64,000 bases of DNA from an uncultured Mollicutes bacterium (GTDB lineage: Bacteria > Bacillota_I > Bacilli_A > Acholeplasmatales > Anaeroplasmataceae): contig CAMWKG010000005.1 of the NCBI GenBank assembly GCA_947174785.1, positions 1 through 64,000 of the forward strand, in the 5' to 3' direction. The position numbers and the translations under genes were made by a program. Numbering within the stretch: the first letter of the stretch is position 1; every line of letters starts with the position of its first letter. The notes under the pieces were generated by a model that worked only from the letters and a program-made list of their open reading frames with translations, ran no database searches and had not been told where the DNA came from. Positions 17,636 to 27,400 of the stretch are shown piece after piece.

Positions 17636-17656
17636 AAGAAGAAAGGAGAAAAAATT

Positions 17657-18877
17657 ATGGGAATTTATGAGGAATTAGAATGGAGAGGTTTGATTAAGGA
17701 TGTATCAGACCCATCTCTTAAAGAGAAATTGAATAAAGGAGGAATGACCTTTTATATTGGTACTGACCCTACAGGTGATAGTTTGCATATTGGTCATTTT
17801 TCAAGCTTTTTAATTTGTAAAAGATTAAAGGAAGCAGGGCATCACCCAATTGTACTTATTGGTGGAGCAACAGGTCTCATTGGAGATCCAAAGCCTGATA
17901 GTGAGCGTCCAATGATTACTAAGGAAACTGTTGATCATAATTTTAATTGTTTAAAGGCACAATTAACGGAGTTATTTGGCTGTGAGGTAGTCAATAATTA
18001 TGATTGGAGCAAGGATATGAATTTTATCGATTTCTTAAGAGATTTTGGTAAATTCTTTAATGTGAATTATATGCTGAATAAGGATATCGTCTCTAGAAGA
18101 TTAGATGCTGGTATTACCTATACAGAATTTTCATATATGATTATGCAGGCCTTAGATTTCTGGTGGTTGTATAAGAATAAGAATGTTACAATGCAGGTTG
18201 CAGGTCAAGACCAATGGGGAAATATTACGGCAGGTATAGAGCTTATTCGTAAAAAGGAACAAAAGGAGGCATATGCCTTTACTATGCCACTTTTAACAAA
18301 GAGCGATGGTTCTAAATTTGGTAAGACAAATGGTAAGGCTGTTTGGTTGGATGCTAATAAGACTTCTCCATATGAAATGTATCAGTTCTTTATTAATTCA
18401 GAGGATTCTAAGGTCATTGATTATTTGAAATTTTTAACTTTCCTTTCTAAAGAAGAAATTTTAGAACTAGAAAAGAAAAATAATGAGGCTCCACACTTAA
18501 GAGAAGCTCATACAGCTCTTGCAAGAGAAGTAATTACTTTCCTACATGGAAAGGAGGCATATGAGGAAGCATTGAAGATTTCTAAGGCTTTATTCAGCGG
18601 AAATATAAAAGAATTAACGGCTAAGGAAATTGAAATGGGCTTTAATGATCTACCAGCTATGGAAGGAAAAGATATATCTTTAGTAGATGGCTTAATTGAG
18701 CTTAAACTAGCTTCTTCAAAACGTGAAGCAAGAGAATTCATTAGAAATGGTGCAGTTTCAGTCAATGGAGATAAGATAACAGATGAAGGCTTTATTCTTT
18801 CTCAAGACATAGCAATTGAAGGTAAATTTATTGTAATCAGAAGAGGAAAAAAGCTTTACGCTTTAATTCGATACTAA
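17657..18877 (+). CDS. tyrS: Tyrosyl-tRNA synthetase
   Basis: A 406-residue class I aminoacyl-tRNA synthetase. The HIGH-like motif is GDSLHIGHFSS, the tyrosine-binding YTEFSYMIMQALDF and GQDQWGNITAG follow, and the KMSKS equivalent is KFGKTNGKA. A C-terminal S4 RNA-binding domain (KREAREFIRNGAVSVNG) recognises tRNA-Tyr. The AAAGGAG upstream supports ATG 17657; a TTG at 17633 lies in the T-box terminator. Expression is controlled by the preceding T-box. Confidence 0.97.
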   Translation: MGIYEELEWRGLIKDVSDPSLKEKLNKGGMTFYIGTDPTGDSLHIGHFSSFLICKRLKEAGHHPIVLIGGATGLIGDPKPDSERPMITKETVDHNFNCLKAQLTELFGCEVVNNYDWSKDMNFIDFLRDFGKFFNVNYMLNKDIVSRRLDAGITYTEFSYMIMQALDFWWLYKNKNVTMQVAGQDQWGNITAGIELIRKKEQKEAYAFTMPLLTKSDGSKFGKTNGKAVWLDANKTSPYEMYQFFINSEDSKVIDYLKFLTFLSKEEILELEKKNNEAPHLREAHTALAREVITFLHGKEAYEEALKISKALFSGNIKELTAKEIEMGFNDLPAMEGKDISLVDGLIELKLASSKREAREFIRNGAVSVNGDKITDEGFILSQDIAIEGKFIVIRRGKKLYALIRY

Positions 18878-18878
18878 T

Positions 18879-19346
18879 ATGGATTTTTTAGATGAATACA
18901 ACACGATTGAAGGAGAGCTTTTAGAATTAGCTATAATAGAAAAGAATCCAGGAAATGACAAAGAAATTCCTTTCTATTGGTATAATATTTTGCTGAAAGA
19001 AACAAAAGAGATTATTGGACAAATCAGCTTGCGTGTAGGCAAAAACTATCACTCCTATTATAATGGAAATGTAGGGTACTATATTGAAGAAGAGTTTCGA
19101 GGACATAGCTATGCCTTTATGGCAACAAAAATGCTATTTCCACTAGCTTTAGCCCACCAGCAAACAGAACTCTATTTATGCTGTAATGAGGATAATGTAC
19201 CCTCTTATAAAACAATAAAAAAATTAGGTGGTGTATTGGTAGAAACTGTACAGCCACCTAAGGATTATTTTGGATATTATGAGGGAATGCCTAAACAGGC
19301 TATCTTTGTTTTAAAGATTCAATACTATAAAGAAAAGGAGCTATAA
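18879..19346 (+). CDS. GNAT-family N-acetyltransferase
   Basis: A 155-residue single GNAT domain. The beta strands IGQISLRVG and GNVGYYIEEEFRGHSYAFMATKML cover the acetyl-CoA pyrophosphate-binding region, and CCNEDNVPSYKTIKKLGG is the typical motif B/C end. It lies one base after tyrS and is probably cotranscribed. The substrate is unknown; RimJ-like protein or small-molecule acetylation is possible. Confidence 0.8.
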   Translation: MDFLDEYNTIEGELLELAIIEKNPGNDKEIPFYWYNILLKETKEIIGQISLRVGKNYHSYYNGNVGYYIEEEFRGHSYAFMATKMLFPLALAHQQTELYLCCNEDNVPSYKTIKKLGGVLVETVQPPKDYFGYYEGMPKQAIFVLKIQYYKEKEL

Positions 19347-19371
19347 GACAAAATCTTGTAGCCCCTTTTCT
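19333..19371 (+). terminator. Terminator after the tyrS-GNAT operon
   Basis: AAGGAGCTATAAGA pairs with TCTTGTAGCCCCTT with few mismatches, followed by TTTTC. On the minus strand the same stem is followed by TTTTCTTT, so it can work in both directions. Confidence 0.7.
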
Positions 19372-19418
19372 AATTTGGGAGAGATTATTTGAAAAGTTAT
19401 TATTTATCACACACCTAT

Positions 19419-19447
19419 ATAATACCACTTATGAAAGCGCTTGTCAA
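19419..19447 (-). promoter_or_regulatory. Strong minus-strand promoter with no gene behind it
   Basis: On the minus strand TTGACA (complement of 19442-19447), 17 bp, TATTAT (complement of 19419-19424). The spacer contains AAGCGCTT, a cre-core-like palindrome. A transcript starting near 19411 would reach the bidirectional terminator at 19333-19371 after about 75 nt, without any ORF. Confidence 0.5.
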
Positions 19448-19479
19448 ATGTTTTTTTATTTTTTTGTCTTTATTAAAAA

Positions 19480-19508
19480 TTGTAAAAAAAAAGCTTTAAT
19501 GGTATAAT
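19480..19508 (+). promoter_or_regulatory. Promoter of the 19.5-20.9 kb operon
   Basis: TTGTAA (19480-19485), 17 bp, TATAAT (19503-19508), followed by AGAGGTGG and the ATG at 19530. Confidence 0.6.
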
Positions 19509-19529
19509 GAAATAGAGGTGGAAAGCTTT

Positions 19530-19937
19530 ATGAATCGTAAACAGATTATTATGCAATATAGAACAAGTAGATTACTGAAGGGACACCGTCCATGTGTAAT
19601 TTATCTCAAACAAAATAAAGGGAAAATCTATACCCAAGGTACCGCTGATTTTATTATGACTATTGGGAAAGAAAATCTTTATTTTCAAAGATTATCTATG
19701 TTTACGAAAAGGCTTCTTCCAGATAAAGATTTTTCAGTTCATTTAGATAGAATAAAGTCCTATAATCTTCGTTTGGTAAATCCTGTTGTAAAATGCTTAA
19801 CCTTATATACCTTTGAAAAATTTTACTTAGAGATTTTTTTCTATATTAAAACAGCTGATACTTATGAAACAGAAAGTAATATTGATGGTATCATAAAGAT
19901 GCTAGAAGAACGTGGCGTAAAGGAGATGGCTCTATGA
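19530..19937 (+). CDS. Conserved hypothetical protein, 135 aa
   Basis: Not recognised. The protein is basic and soluble-looking, beginning MNRKQIIMQYRTSRLLKG. The predicted pattern is mainly beta (alternating hydrophobic strands such as GTADFIMTIGKENLYFQRLS and KFYLEIFFYIKTAD), ending with a helix (GIIKMLEERG). A PH-like small barrel would fit but this is only a guess. AGAGGTGG supports ATG 19530 over GTG 19518. The next small gene begins 4 bp before its stop, so it belongs to the cvfB-like operon. Confidence 0.6.
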   Translation: MNRKQIIMQYRTSRLLKGHRPCVIYLKQNKGKIYTQGTADFIMTIGKENLYFQRLSMFTKRLLPDKDFSVHLDRIKSYNLRLVNPVVKCLTLYTFEKFYLEIFFYIKTADTYETESNIDGIIKMLEERGVKEMAL

Positions 19938-20071
19938 AACCATTGACGACTAAAGAAAAGGAATTAATCAAAAGAATAGAAAAACAATCTAAAAAAACAA
20001 GCTTTAATGATAAAAAGGAAATGTATTTAAAACAGACCGATAGAAATTATAAGGATGGGGATAGAAATTGA
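19934..20071 (+). CDS. Small basic protein, 45 aa
   Basis: A short ORF starting MKPLTTKEKELIKRIEKQSKK and ending YKDGDRN, rich in Lys and Glu and helical in appearance. It has AAAGGAG eight bases upstream. It overlaps the preceding gene by ATGA and the following gene by TTGA, which strongly suggests it is translated as part of the operon. Function unknown. Confidence 0.6.
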   Translation: MKPLTTKEKELIKRIEKQSKKTSFNDKKEMYLKQTDRNYKDGDRN

Positions 20072-20913
20072 TAAATATAGGAATGATGAATCATTTAAAG
20101 GTTCTTCGTAAAACAGATTTAGGATATATGGTTTCTGATGGAACAGAAGAGATTTTATTACATTACCGAGAAGCTATTTCAGAATTAGAAATAAACCAAA
20201 TGGTTGATGTTTATGTCTATACAGATAAAGAAAATAGAAAAACAGGAACTATGGCCACTCCTAATTTATTGATGGGGCAGCCAAATTTTGTTCGTGTAGT
20301 AAATCGTATAGAGGGAGTGGGTGTATTTATTGACAATCATACTCCAAAGGATATTTTAATTTCTAGAGATTATTTACCCTATGATGAAAGACAGTGGCCT
20401 TTAGAAGGGGATCTTATTTTTTGTGAGCTGAAGGTAAAAAAGAATGCTTTGACTGCCAAGCCAGTAAATCGATTTGATATTTTAGAGCTATACCAAAATA
20501 TCAAGTATGCAGAAAACGAACAGGTTTCTGCATATGTACTACGTATTGCAGATAAGGGGATTGGACTCATTACAAAGGATTTAGTTTATGTTTTTGTACC
20601 TCTTTCTCAGTTTAGAGGAAAATATCGTTTGGGAGAAGAGGTAATGGTCACCATTACGAAAATGCTAGATAAAGAAGCCTATGGTAGCTTAAATGAGCAT
20701 AAGGAAGTATTGATGGATACAGACAAAGAAACCATTTTAAATTATTTGGAAAGACATAACGGTGTAATGCCTTTGACAGCAAAATCTAGTAGTGAAGCAG
20801 TTGAAAAGTTTTTTCAAATGTCTAGGAAGGCTTTTAAAAGAGCTTATGGGTCTTTATACAAGGAGCATTTAATTGATTTTGATGAAGAAAAGACATATTT
20901 AAGAAAGCTATAG
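20068..20913 (+). CDS. S1-domain RNA-binding protein, CvfB/YitL-like
   Basis: A 281-residue protein matching the CvfB-like layout of several small OB-fold/S1 domains followed by a C-terminal winged helix (EAVEKFFQMSRKAFKRAYGSLYKEHLI). The segment YDERQWPLEGDLIFCEL and the recurring short beta units fit S1-like folds. CvfB proteins bind RNA and affect post-transcriptional control of virulence and metabolism genes in staphylococci. The TTG start overlaps the stop of the 45-aa gene; GGATGGGG precedes it. Length agrees with the family. Confidence 0.75.
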   Translation: MINIGMMNHLKVLRKTDLGYMVSDGTEEILLHYREAISELEINQMVDVYVYTDKENRKTGTMATPNLLMGQPNFVRVVNRIEGVGVFIDNHTPKDILISRDYLPYDERQWPLEGDLIFCELKVKKNALTAKPVNRFDILELYQNIKYAENEQVSAYVLRIADKGIGLITKDLVYVFVPLSQFRGKYRLGEEVMVTITKMLDKEAYGSLNEHKEVLMDTDKETILNYLERHNGVMPLTAKSSSEAVEKFFQMSRKAFKRAYGSLYKEHLIDFDEEKTYLRKL

Positions 20914-20987
20914 AAATATAGCTTTTTTCCAAATTATACATAAATGATGTTGGTTTACATGATAGAATATGAAGTGAGGTGAGAATA

Positions 20988-23327
20988 ATGGAATTAGCAG
21001 AGGGCTTTATAATATGTAATCCTTCTATGAAGGAAAAAATACTGAAGGAAGAAAATGTCATAAAGAATTATATTTTTTTGACACAAGAAGAATTAGAGAA
21101 GCGTTTGACTTTTTCTTTAAGACCAAATGCTATTTTTCAATTGATGAAGCATTATGGCTTTTCCTATTCTTTGGCTTTAGAATATGCAAATGCTGTTTCT
21201 AAACTAGAAGATAAAAGCTATTCTAATCCAAAGCTAGATAGTATTGTTTCTGTTTTTCGTTATTTAAAGGAGAATCATCTCGTGGAAGAGGATGCATTAT
21301 TTTTGTTTCGCTTAAAGCAATTTCCAGTCACCTTTATTGATCCTCAACCTACTTTGGAATATCAGAGCTTAAAAAAATTGACAGAACAATATACAAAGGT
21401 ATATGAAGTTTATCCGCAGGATAAAAATTATACACCGTTAGTTTATGAGTTTAAAACAATTTTAGAGGAATCTCTTTTTGTGATGAATCAAATTAAAGAG
21501 CTTTTAAGAAAAGGGATTTCCTTAAAGGATATTTATATTGTGAATGTGGATGAGGAATATAGCTTTTTATTGAAGCGTCTTTCTAAAAGCTATGGAATTC
21601 CACTAGAATTTGAAGGATATAGGAATCTTTTATCTGCTTCCTTTATCAAGCAATTTTTAGATAAATGTATGACAAATCATAGCTTTCAAAGTATTTTGGA
21701 TCAGCTGGATTCTAAAAATATTTTATATCCTGTTCTTGTTGATGTTTTAAATGAAAACGAGCTTTTGAATGAAAGACCTTTAGATTGTATAGAGTTTTTA
21801 AAAGCAGTTTTAAAAAATAAGAAATATCCTCAAAAGAAATATATGGAAGCCGTTCGATTTGAAAAAGAAGCAGTTTTATTTGATGAAACGGATTATGTTT
21901 TTTATGTTGGTTTCAATTTGGTTAGTGCACCAAAAATCAGAAAAGAAGAGGGCTTCTTAAATGATAAGGAATTATCTCTTTTAAAAAAGTCTACTTCATA
22001 TGATAAGAATGAAATAGAATATAAGCGTTTAAAGAATTGGATTTTATCCACGCCTCATTTAACCTTGACCTATAAGAGATTTGTGAAAACAGAAAGCTAT
22101 TTTCCTTCTTTATTGATTGAGGATTTAAGGCTTGAGGTAATCAAAAACCCTAAGCTTCCTTTTGGGTATGCGAAATTAGAAGATGAGCTTAGACTGGTTG
22201 GTCTTTATGATTTATATTTGAAATATGGACAGTGGCACGAGGATTTAGAAGAATATGGCATTGCTGAAGCACAGTATAAGAGCTATGACCATAGCTATAA
22301 GCCTCTTTCTTTAGAAACTATGCAGAAGCATTTTGAAGACAAGCCGTTACGTCTTGCCTATTCTAATGTGAAGCTTTATTTTGCTTGCCCTTTTTCCTAT
22401 TATGCGGATCGTATTTTAGGTTTAAATGAGTTCAAGCCACAAATGGCTGCAAGAATGGGAACATTTTCTCATGCAGTATTAGAGGATAGCTACACAACGG
22501 ATTTCAATTTTTTAGAATCGGTAGCTAAGCATAAAGCAGAAAATGCTATAGAAAGCAAGGATGAATTCTTTTTTGAACAAATGACATCCGTTTTACGAAA
22601 TCTTTTAGACTTTAATCAAAAGCATGAGCAGATGAGTCAATTAAAAACAATTGAGCGAGAGGCTCATATTGAAGTCATTAAAGATACATATACCTTTGAG
22701 GGCTATATAGATAAGCTTATGTATATGATACAAAATGATGAGGTTTTTGCAGCAATTGTTGATTATAAAACTGGGGCAGACATCGTCAGCTTAGATAACA
22801 TTGAGGATGGCTTTCATCTTCAATTACCATCCTACATGTATCTTTTATCTAAATACCCTCCTTTTGCAGGACTAAAGCTTCACATCATAGGATTATATTT
22901 ACAAAAGGTAAATATCGTTATTTTTGACCATAAATCAGATGTAGAAGCACAGATGGCAAAAAAGTTTATGCTGGAAGGCTATAGTGTTGCTAATCCAAGA
23001 CTTTTATCTATGCTAGATCCAACCTATGAGAAAAGTACCTACATTAAGTCATTAGGAATAGGAAAGGATGGTTTCTTAAGATACTCCAAGGTTTTTTTAG
23101 AATCTCAACAAGAAGAAATCATCTCAATGGTAGAGGGACTTCTAGACCAAGCATCCGCCTCTATTCATGATGGAGTATTTCCGATTGAACCAAAGAAAAT
23201 CAATGGCAAAAATGTTTCCTGTACCTTTTGTAAATATAAGGATATCTGTTTTTATGAGTATGAGGATTTAAAGGAATTATCTCATAAACCATTCGGAAAG
23301 GGAGGCGATGCAAATGGCATGGACTGA
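20988..23327 (+). CDS. addB: ATP-dependent helicase/nuclease subunit B-like (AddB)
   Basis: A 779-residue protein, shorter than B. subtilis AddB (about 1,160). The C-terminal third is a PD-(D/E)XK nuclease of the RecB/AddB type (IVDYKTG, with LQLPSYMYLLSKY). It carries the four cysteines of the AddB iron-sulfur cluster: one in YFACPFSYYADRI and three in CTFCKYKDIC. The N-terminal part is a degenerate helicase-like scaffold. It is directly followed by addA with overlapping reading frames. AddAB processes double-strand breaks to 3' overhangs for RecA. GAGGTGAG supports the start at 20988. Confidence 0.85.
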   Translation: MELAEGFIICNPSMKEKILKEENVIKNYIFLTQEELEKRLTFSLRPNAIFQLMKHYGFSYSLALEYANAVSKLEDKSYSNPKLDSIVSVFRYLKENHLVEEDALFLFRLKQFPVTFIDPQPTLEYQSLKKLTEQYTKVYEVYPQDKNYTPLVYEFKTILEESLFVMNQIKELLRKGISLKDIYIVNVDEEYSFLLKRLSKSYGIPLEFEGYRNLLSASFIKQFLDKCMTNHSFQSILDQLDSKNILYPVLVDVLNENELLNERPLDCIEFLKAVLKNKKYPQKKYMEAVRFEKEAVLFDETDYVFYVGFNLVSAPKIRKEEGFLNDKELSLLKKSTSYDKNEIEYKRLKNWILSTPHLTLTYKRFVKTESYFPSLLIEDLRLEVIKNPKLPFGYAKLEDELRLVGLYDLYLKYGQWHEDLEEYGIAEAQYKSYDHSYKPLSLETMQKHFEDKPLRLAYSNVKLYFACPFSYYADRILGLNEFKPQMAARMGTFSHAVLEDSYTTDFNFLESVAKHKAENAIESKDEFFFEQMTSVLRNLLDFNQKHEQMSQLKTIEREAHIEVIKDTYTFEGYIDKLMYMIQNDEVFAAIVDYKTGADIVSLDNIEDGFHLQLPSYMYLLSKYPPFAGLKLHIIGLYLQKVNIVIFDHKSDVEAQMAKKFMLEGYSVANPRLLSMLDPTYEKSTYIKSLGIGKDGFLRYSKVFLESQQEEIISMVEGLLDQASASIHDGVFPIEPKKINGKNVSCTFCKYKDICFYEYEDLKELSHKPFGKGGDANGMD

Positions 23328-26300
23328 GATGCAAAATCAAGCCATACATAAACGAGGCGGAAACTGTATTGTTTCAGCAGGCGCTGGTTCTGGTAAGACT
23401 GCAGTATTATCTGAGCGTATATTAACCTACTGTCTAGATGGAAAGGATATTTGTAGTTTTCTTGTATTAACCTTTACGAATGCTGCAGCAGCAGAGATGA
23501 AGGAACGTATTAGAAAGAAGCTCAATGATCATAATTTAAAGGAACAGGCTAGCAGAATTGATAGTGCCTTTATCACAACCTTTGATGCGTATAGTTTGGC
23601 TTTGGTAAAGAAATACTATTTCTATTTAAATGTAGATAAAGATATCACAATTATGGATCAGGCTTTATTAGAGGTCAAGAAAAAGGAAATTGTAGATGCT
23701 TTATTTGAAGAGCTTTATACAAATAAGAATCCAAGGTTCTTTAGTCTTTTAAGTAAGTACACAAAACAAAATGATGAAACAGTCAAAAAGATGATTTTAT
23801 CCATATTGGCTAAGCTAGAGCTCATTGTAGAGGAGGAAGAGTTTTGTAAGCAGTATGAAGAAAACTATTACAATGATTCCTTTATTGAAGCTTTAGTTGC
23901 TCAATATGAAAAGCTTGCTTTAGAGAAATGCAATGAACTTTATCAAGCTCTTTTGAAGCTGGCAAGTGATGCAGGCACTGATTCTGCAAGTGATAAGCTT
24001 TTTGAAGAGGTAAATCGTATTCTATCAACAACTCATTTGAAATCCTATGATGAGGCTGCCTCTTGGTTAAACACTGTTTCTTTACCTAGAATTCATCCTA
24101 AGGCTATGGATTATGTGAAATCTCAAAAAGCATATTGTGGTGAGCTCTTAAAAGAAATTAAATTAAAGTATTTTTCTAAATATGTTTTTTTAGAGGAGGC
24201 TAAAAGAGAACTATATGCAATAAAAGATGATGTGCTTTATCTTTTAGAGCTGGCTTTGGAAATCAAGCATAGATTAGATGACTATAAATGTGAGCTCATG
24301 GCTTTTGATTATATGGATATTGCTAAGATGGCCATTCGTCTTGTTAAAACAAATCCAACAGTATTAGAAGAAATTAAGAATAGTTTTACAGAAATACTGA
24401 TTGATGAGTATCAGGACACATCAGATATACAAGAGGCATTTATAGCCTGTATTTCCAATCATAATTGTTATATGGTGGGAGATATCAAGCAATCTATCTA
24501 TCGTTTTAGAAATGCGAATCCCTATATCTTTAAAGAAAAATATAGCAGATATTCTAACCTTGAGGATGGAATTAAAATTGATTTGACGCACAATTTTAGA
24601 TCACGTAAAGAGGTTGTTGAGGATATCAATTTAATTTTTTCGAATTTAATGACTCTTGCATTCGGTGATGCAAATTATGCCTATGAGCATATGATGCGAT
24701 TTGGACAGAAGGAGTATGAAAAGTCCTTGAATAAAGAGGATTATCATATGAATATTTTAACCTATGATGCACAAGAGGGTTTTAGTGATGAGGAGGTAGA
24801 AGCCTTCATTTGTGGAAGCAAAATTAAAGAGCTAATGAGTCAAAATCATTTGTGCTTAAAGAAGGATAAGTTTGAACCTCTAAAGTATTCTGATATAGCG
24901 ATTCTAATGGATAAAACCAAAAGCTTTATTACCTTTAAGAAGGTATTTGAATATTTAGGGATACCCTTAGCTATTGAGGCAGATGTAGATTTGAATGATT
25001 CCATTTTACCAAAGCTATTTTCTAATATCTTTTTGTGTATTGTAAGCAAATATGAAAATATTGTGGATAAGCCTTATGAACACGCACTAGTGAGTGTAGG
25101 AAGAAGCTTCTTATTTGGCTTTGATGATTCAACACTTTACGCAATGATTAAAGAGCATCAGCAAAATGAACTTACAGCTTTAGTAGAGACATTGTCCAAA
25201 GAGATAAAGGATCTTGCGTTAGAAGAAATCTATTATAGAATTGTTGAAGATTTTAGGATTTATGAGAAGTTGTCTTTGATTGGTGAGGTCAATAGTTCTT
25301 GTTTAGTTTTAGAATATATTCATAATTTGTTTATGACTATGGCTTCAGCAGGTATGGGCATAAAGGAAGCATGTTCTTATTTTGCTAGCATCTTTGAAAA
25401 TCAGATTGCTTTAAAATATAAAATGTCTGAGGATTCAAAAAATTGTGTTCATATGATGACTATTCATAAATCAAAGGGATTAGAGTTTCCCTATTGTATT
25501 TTTCCAATGCTGGGGAGTAAATTTAATCAAGCGGATATTAAGGAAAACTTTGGACTATCCAGCACCTATGGTCTTTATATTCCTTTTTCAGATGAGGCCA
25601 ATAGTAATACTATAATTAAGTCTTTAGTAGATGAGGAAACGAAAAAGGCAGATCTTTCAGAAAAGATTCGTTTGTTTTATGTTGCCTTGACAAGAGCAAG
25701 AGAAAAGATCATTTTAATTTCTAAAAATCTTGATGTAGAAGAACCTATCTCATTAGAATGTGTTGCCTCCTTTAATCAGCTTTTATACACGAAACAGTTT
25801 TTTAAAGAATATCATTGTCCAGTAGATGCTTCAAAGCTGGGTTTAACCTTGAAATATCGTATGGTAAAGCATTCTTTAAAGGGACTTGTAGGAAAGCCTA
25901 TCGCATACCAAGAGGACAGTTTCTTAAGTGAAATAAAGGAGAAGAAAGCTATATCCAAGGAATTAGTTGAACTTACAGATTCTAATTTGAAACGCGCTAT
26001 TGAGCTTGGTAAGAGGTTCCATGAATGCTTAGAGGTTTTAGATTTTCAAAATATTCAGATTGATGCCTTACCCGTTGATGATTTTATGAAGCAGTCCCTA
26101 CACAAGGTTTTAGCTACTCCTGTTTTTAAAAATATTAAAAATGCAAAAACTTATCATGAGCATGAATTCTATTTCGATTCCTATCATGGTATCATTGACT
26201 TATTATGTATTTATTCTGATCATATCGATATTATTGATTATAAGCTTTCTGGAACAGAAAGCGAAGAATACCTAAGACAGTTAAGCGTGTATAAGACATA

Positions 26301-26379
26301 TGTAGAGGCTCATAGTTCTTTACCTGTTTCCTGTTATCTTTTATCTATATTAAAACAAGAAGTAAAGAAGGTTTTATAA
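23314..26379 (+). CDS. addA: ATP-dependent helicase/nuclease subunit A (AddA)
   Basis: A 1,021-residue UvrD-family helicase with a C-terminal nuclease. Walker A is SAGAGSGKTAVL (residues about 20-31), motif Ia LTFTNAAAAEMKERI, motif II LIDEYQDTS, motif III GDIKQSIYRFRNA, motif V MTIHKSKGLEFP and motif VI FYVALTRAREK. The C-terminal nuclease has GIIDLLC and IIDYKLSG. It forms the AddAB recombination complex with the upstream gene. GGGAGGCG supports the ATG at 23314 (MAWTEMQNQAI, the usual AddA start) over the ATG 6 bp earlier. Confidence 0.95.
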   Translation: MAWTEMQNQAIHKRGGNCIVSAGAGSGKTAVLSERILTYCLDGKDICSFLVLTFTNAAAAEMKERIRKKLNDHNLKEQASRIDSAFITTFDAYSLALVKKYYFYLNVDKDITIMDQALLEVKKKEIVDALFEELYTNKNPRFFSLLSKYTKQNDETVKKMILSILAKLELIVEEEEFCKQYEENYYNDSFIEALVAQYEKLALEKCNELYQALLKLASDAGTDSASDKLFEEVNRILSTTHLKSYDEAASWLNTVSLPRIHPKAMDYVKSQKAYCGELLKEIKLKYFSKYVFLEEAKRELYAIKDDVLYLLELALEIKHRLDDYKCELMAFDYMDIAKMAIRLVKTNPTVLEEIKNSFTEILIDEYQDTSDIQEAFIACISNHNCYMVGDIKQSIYRFRNANPYIFKEKYSRYSNLEDGIKIDLTHNFRSRKEVVEDINLIFSNLMTLAFGDANYAYEHMMRFGQKEYEKSLNKEDYHMNILTYDAQEGFSDEEVEAFICGSKIKELMSQNHLCLKKDKFEPLKYSDIAILMDKTKSFITFKKVFEYLGIPLAIEADVDLNDSILPKLFSNIFLCIVSKYENIVDKPYEHALVSVGRSFLFGFDDSTLYAMIKEHQQNELTALVETLSKEIKDLALEEIYYRIVEDFRIYEKLSLIGEVNSSCLVLEYIHNLFMTMASAGMGIKEACSYFASIFENQIALKYKMSEDSKNCVHMMTIHKSKGLEFPYCIFPMLGSKFNQADIKENFGLSSTYGLYIPFSDEANSNTIIKSLVDEETKKADLSEKIRLFYVALTRAREKIILISKNLDVEEPISLECVASFNQLLYTKQFFKEYHCPVDASKLGLTLKYRMVKHSLKGLVGKPIAYQEDSFLSEIKEKKAISKELVELTDSNLKRAIELGKRFHECLEVLDFQNIQIDALPVDDFMKQSLHKVLATPVFKNIKNAKTYHEHEFYFDSYHGIIDLLCIYSDHIDIIDYKLSGTESEEYLRQLSVYKTYVEAHSSLPVSCYLLSILKQEVKKVL

Positions 26380-26877
26380 TTGAAAAAAATTCATCCTTTT
26401 TCTCCAGTGTATGATGGTAAGTCTGAGGTTTTAATTTTAGGATCCTTACCTTCTATAGTTTCTGTGGAACGTGGATTTTATTATATGCATCCTCAAAATA
26501 GGTTTTGGAAAGTACTATCTAAAATATTTGAAGAGGATATTTATAGTAAGGATATTGAAGCCAAGACAAGCTTCATTTTAAAGCATCATCTAGCACTCTA
26601 TGATGTGGTTGCATCCTGTGATATCAAGAATTCTAGTGATGCAAGTATTGAAAATGTTACATGTACGGATATCAGAGAGATTTTATTACAGGCCCCTATC
26701 AAGAAAATTATCTTAAATGGGAATAAGGCCTACACTCTGTTTTGTAAGGCTTATCCTAATTTAAAGGATATGGCAATTTGTCTTCCCTCTACAAGCTCTG
26801 CCAACGCAAGAATTTCTTTAGAGGAGCTTACAAGAGTTTGGGAAGAGGCTTTACGCAATTCAAATATTTTGATATAA
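26380..26877 (+). CDS. DNA-deoxyinosine/mismatch-type glycosylase (uracil-DNA glycosylase superfamily)
   Basis: A 165-residue protein of the UDG/Mug superfamily. Near the N terminus it has LILGSLPSIVSVERGFYYMH and then PQNRFWKVLSKIF, matching the DNA-deoxyinosine glycosylase group of G/U-type enzymes, with LPSTSSANA near the C terminus as the substrate-binding loop. It would remove deaminated bases from DNA, consistent with its position directly after addA (start TTG one base after the addA stop). Exact base specificity cannot be told from the sequence. Confidence 0.8.
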   Translation: MKKIHPFSPVYDGKSEVLILGSLPSIVSVERGFYYMHPQNRFWKVLSKIFEEDIYSKDIEAKTSFILKHHLALYDVVASCDIKNSSDASIENVTCTDIREILLQAPIKKIILNGNKAYTLFCKAYPNLKDMAICLPSTSSANARISLEELTRVWEEALRNSNILI

Positions 26878-26902
26878 TACCAAATAGTTTAGGAGGAGTA
26901 TT

Positions 26903-27400
26903 ATGGAGTACTATCGCTGTGGAAAGATTATGACAACTCATGGAATTAAAGGAGATCTTAAAGTTAAGGTTACCTCTGATTTTAATCGCTTTTTTAAGGG
27001 CAGTAAGCTTTATATCTATCATAATGAGGAATATATTCCTGTAGAAGTAGAAAAAGCTTCAGACTTTGGGAAATATCTATTAGTCAGCTTTAAGGGGCTT
27101 CAGGATATCAATCTTGTTTCTAAATATCATTTAGATGAAATATATGTGAGTGAAGAGGATAGAGAAGCGCTTGAAGAGGATGAATACTATTATAGTGATT
27201 TGGTTGGCTGTGAGGTCTATAATCAGGAGAATCTTTTCCGTGGGGTCGTAGAAGAAATCAAGGAAATGCCTCAATGCGATTACTTATATATTTCTTATAA
27301 TAATATGCATTATTATGTTCCCTTTATCAATGAATTTGTTTTAGAGGTTACAGATAAAATTATCATTCAGGAAATTGAGGGCTTGATTCGTGAAAATTAA
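26903..27400 (+). CDS. rimM: Ribosome maturation factor RimM
   Basis: A 165-residue protein with the N-terminal RimM beta-barrel (YRCGKIMTTHGIKGDLKVKV) and a C-terminal PRC-barrel (YYYSDLVGCEVY). RimM assists 30S head assembly by binding S19. The next gene, trmD, starts 11 bp before its stop in the usual rimM-trmD arrangement. AGGAGG precedes the start. Confidence 0.95.
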   Translation: MEYYRCGKIMTTHGIKGDLKVKVTSDFNRFFKGSKLYIYHNEEYIPVEVEKASDFGKYLLVSFKGLQDINLVSKYHLDEIYVSEEDREALEEDEYYYSDLVGCEVYNQENLFRGVVEEIKEMPQCDYLYISYNNMHYYVPFINEFVLEVTDKIIIQEIEGLIREN

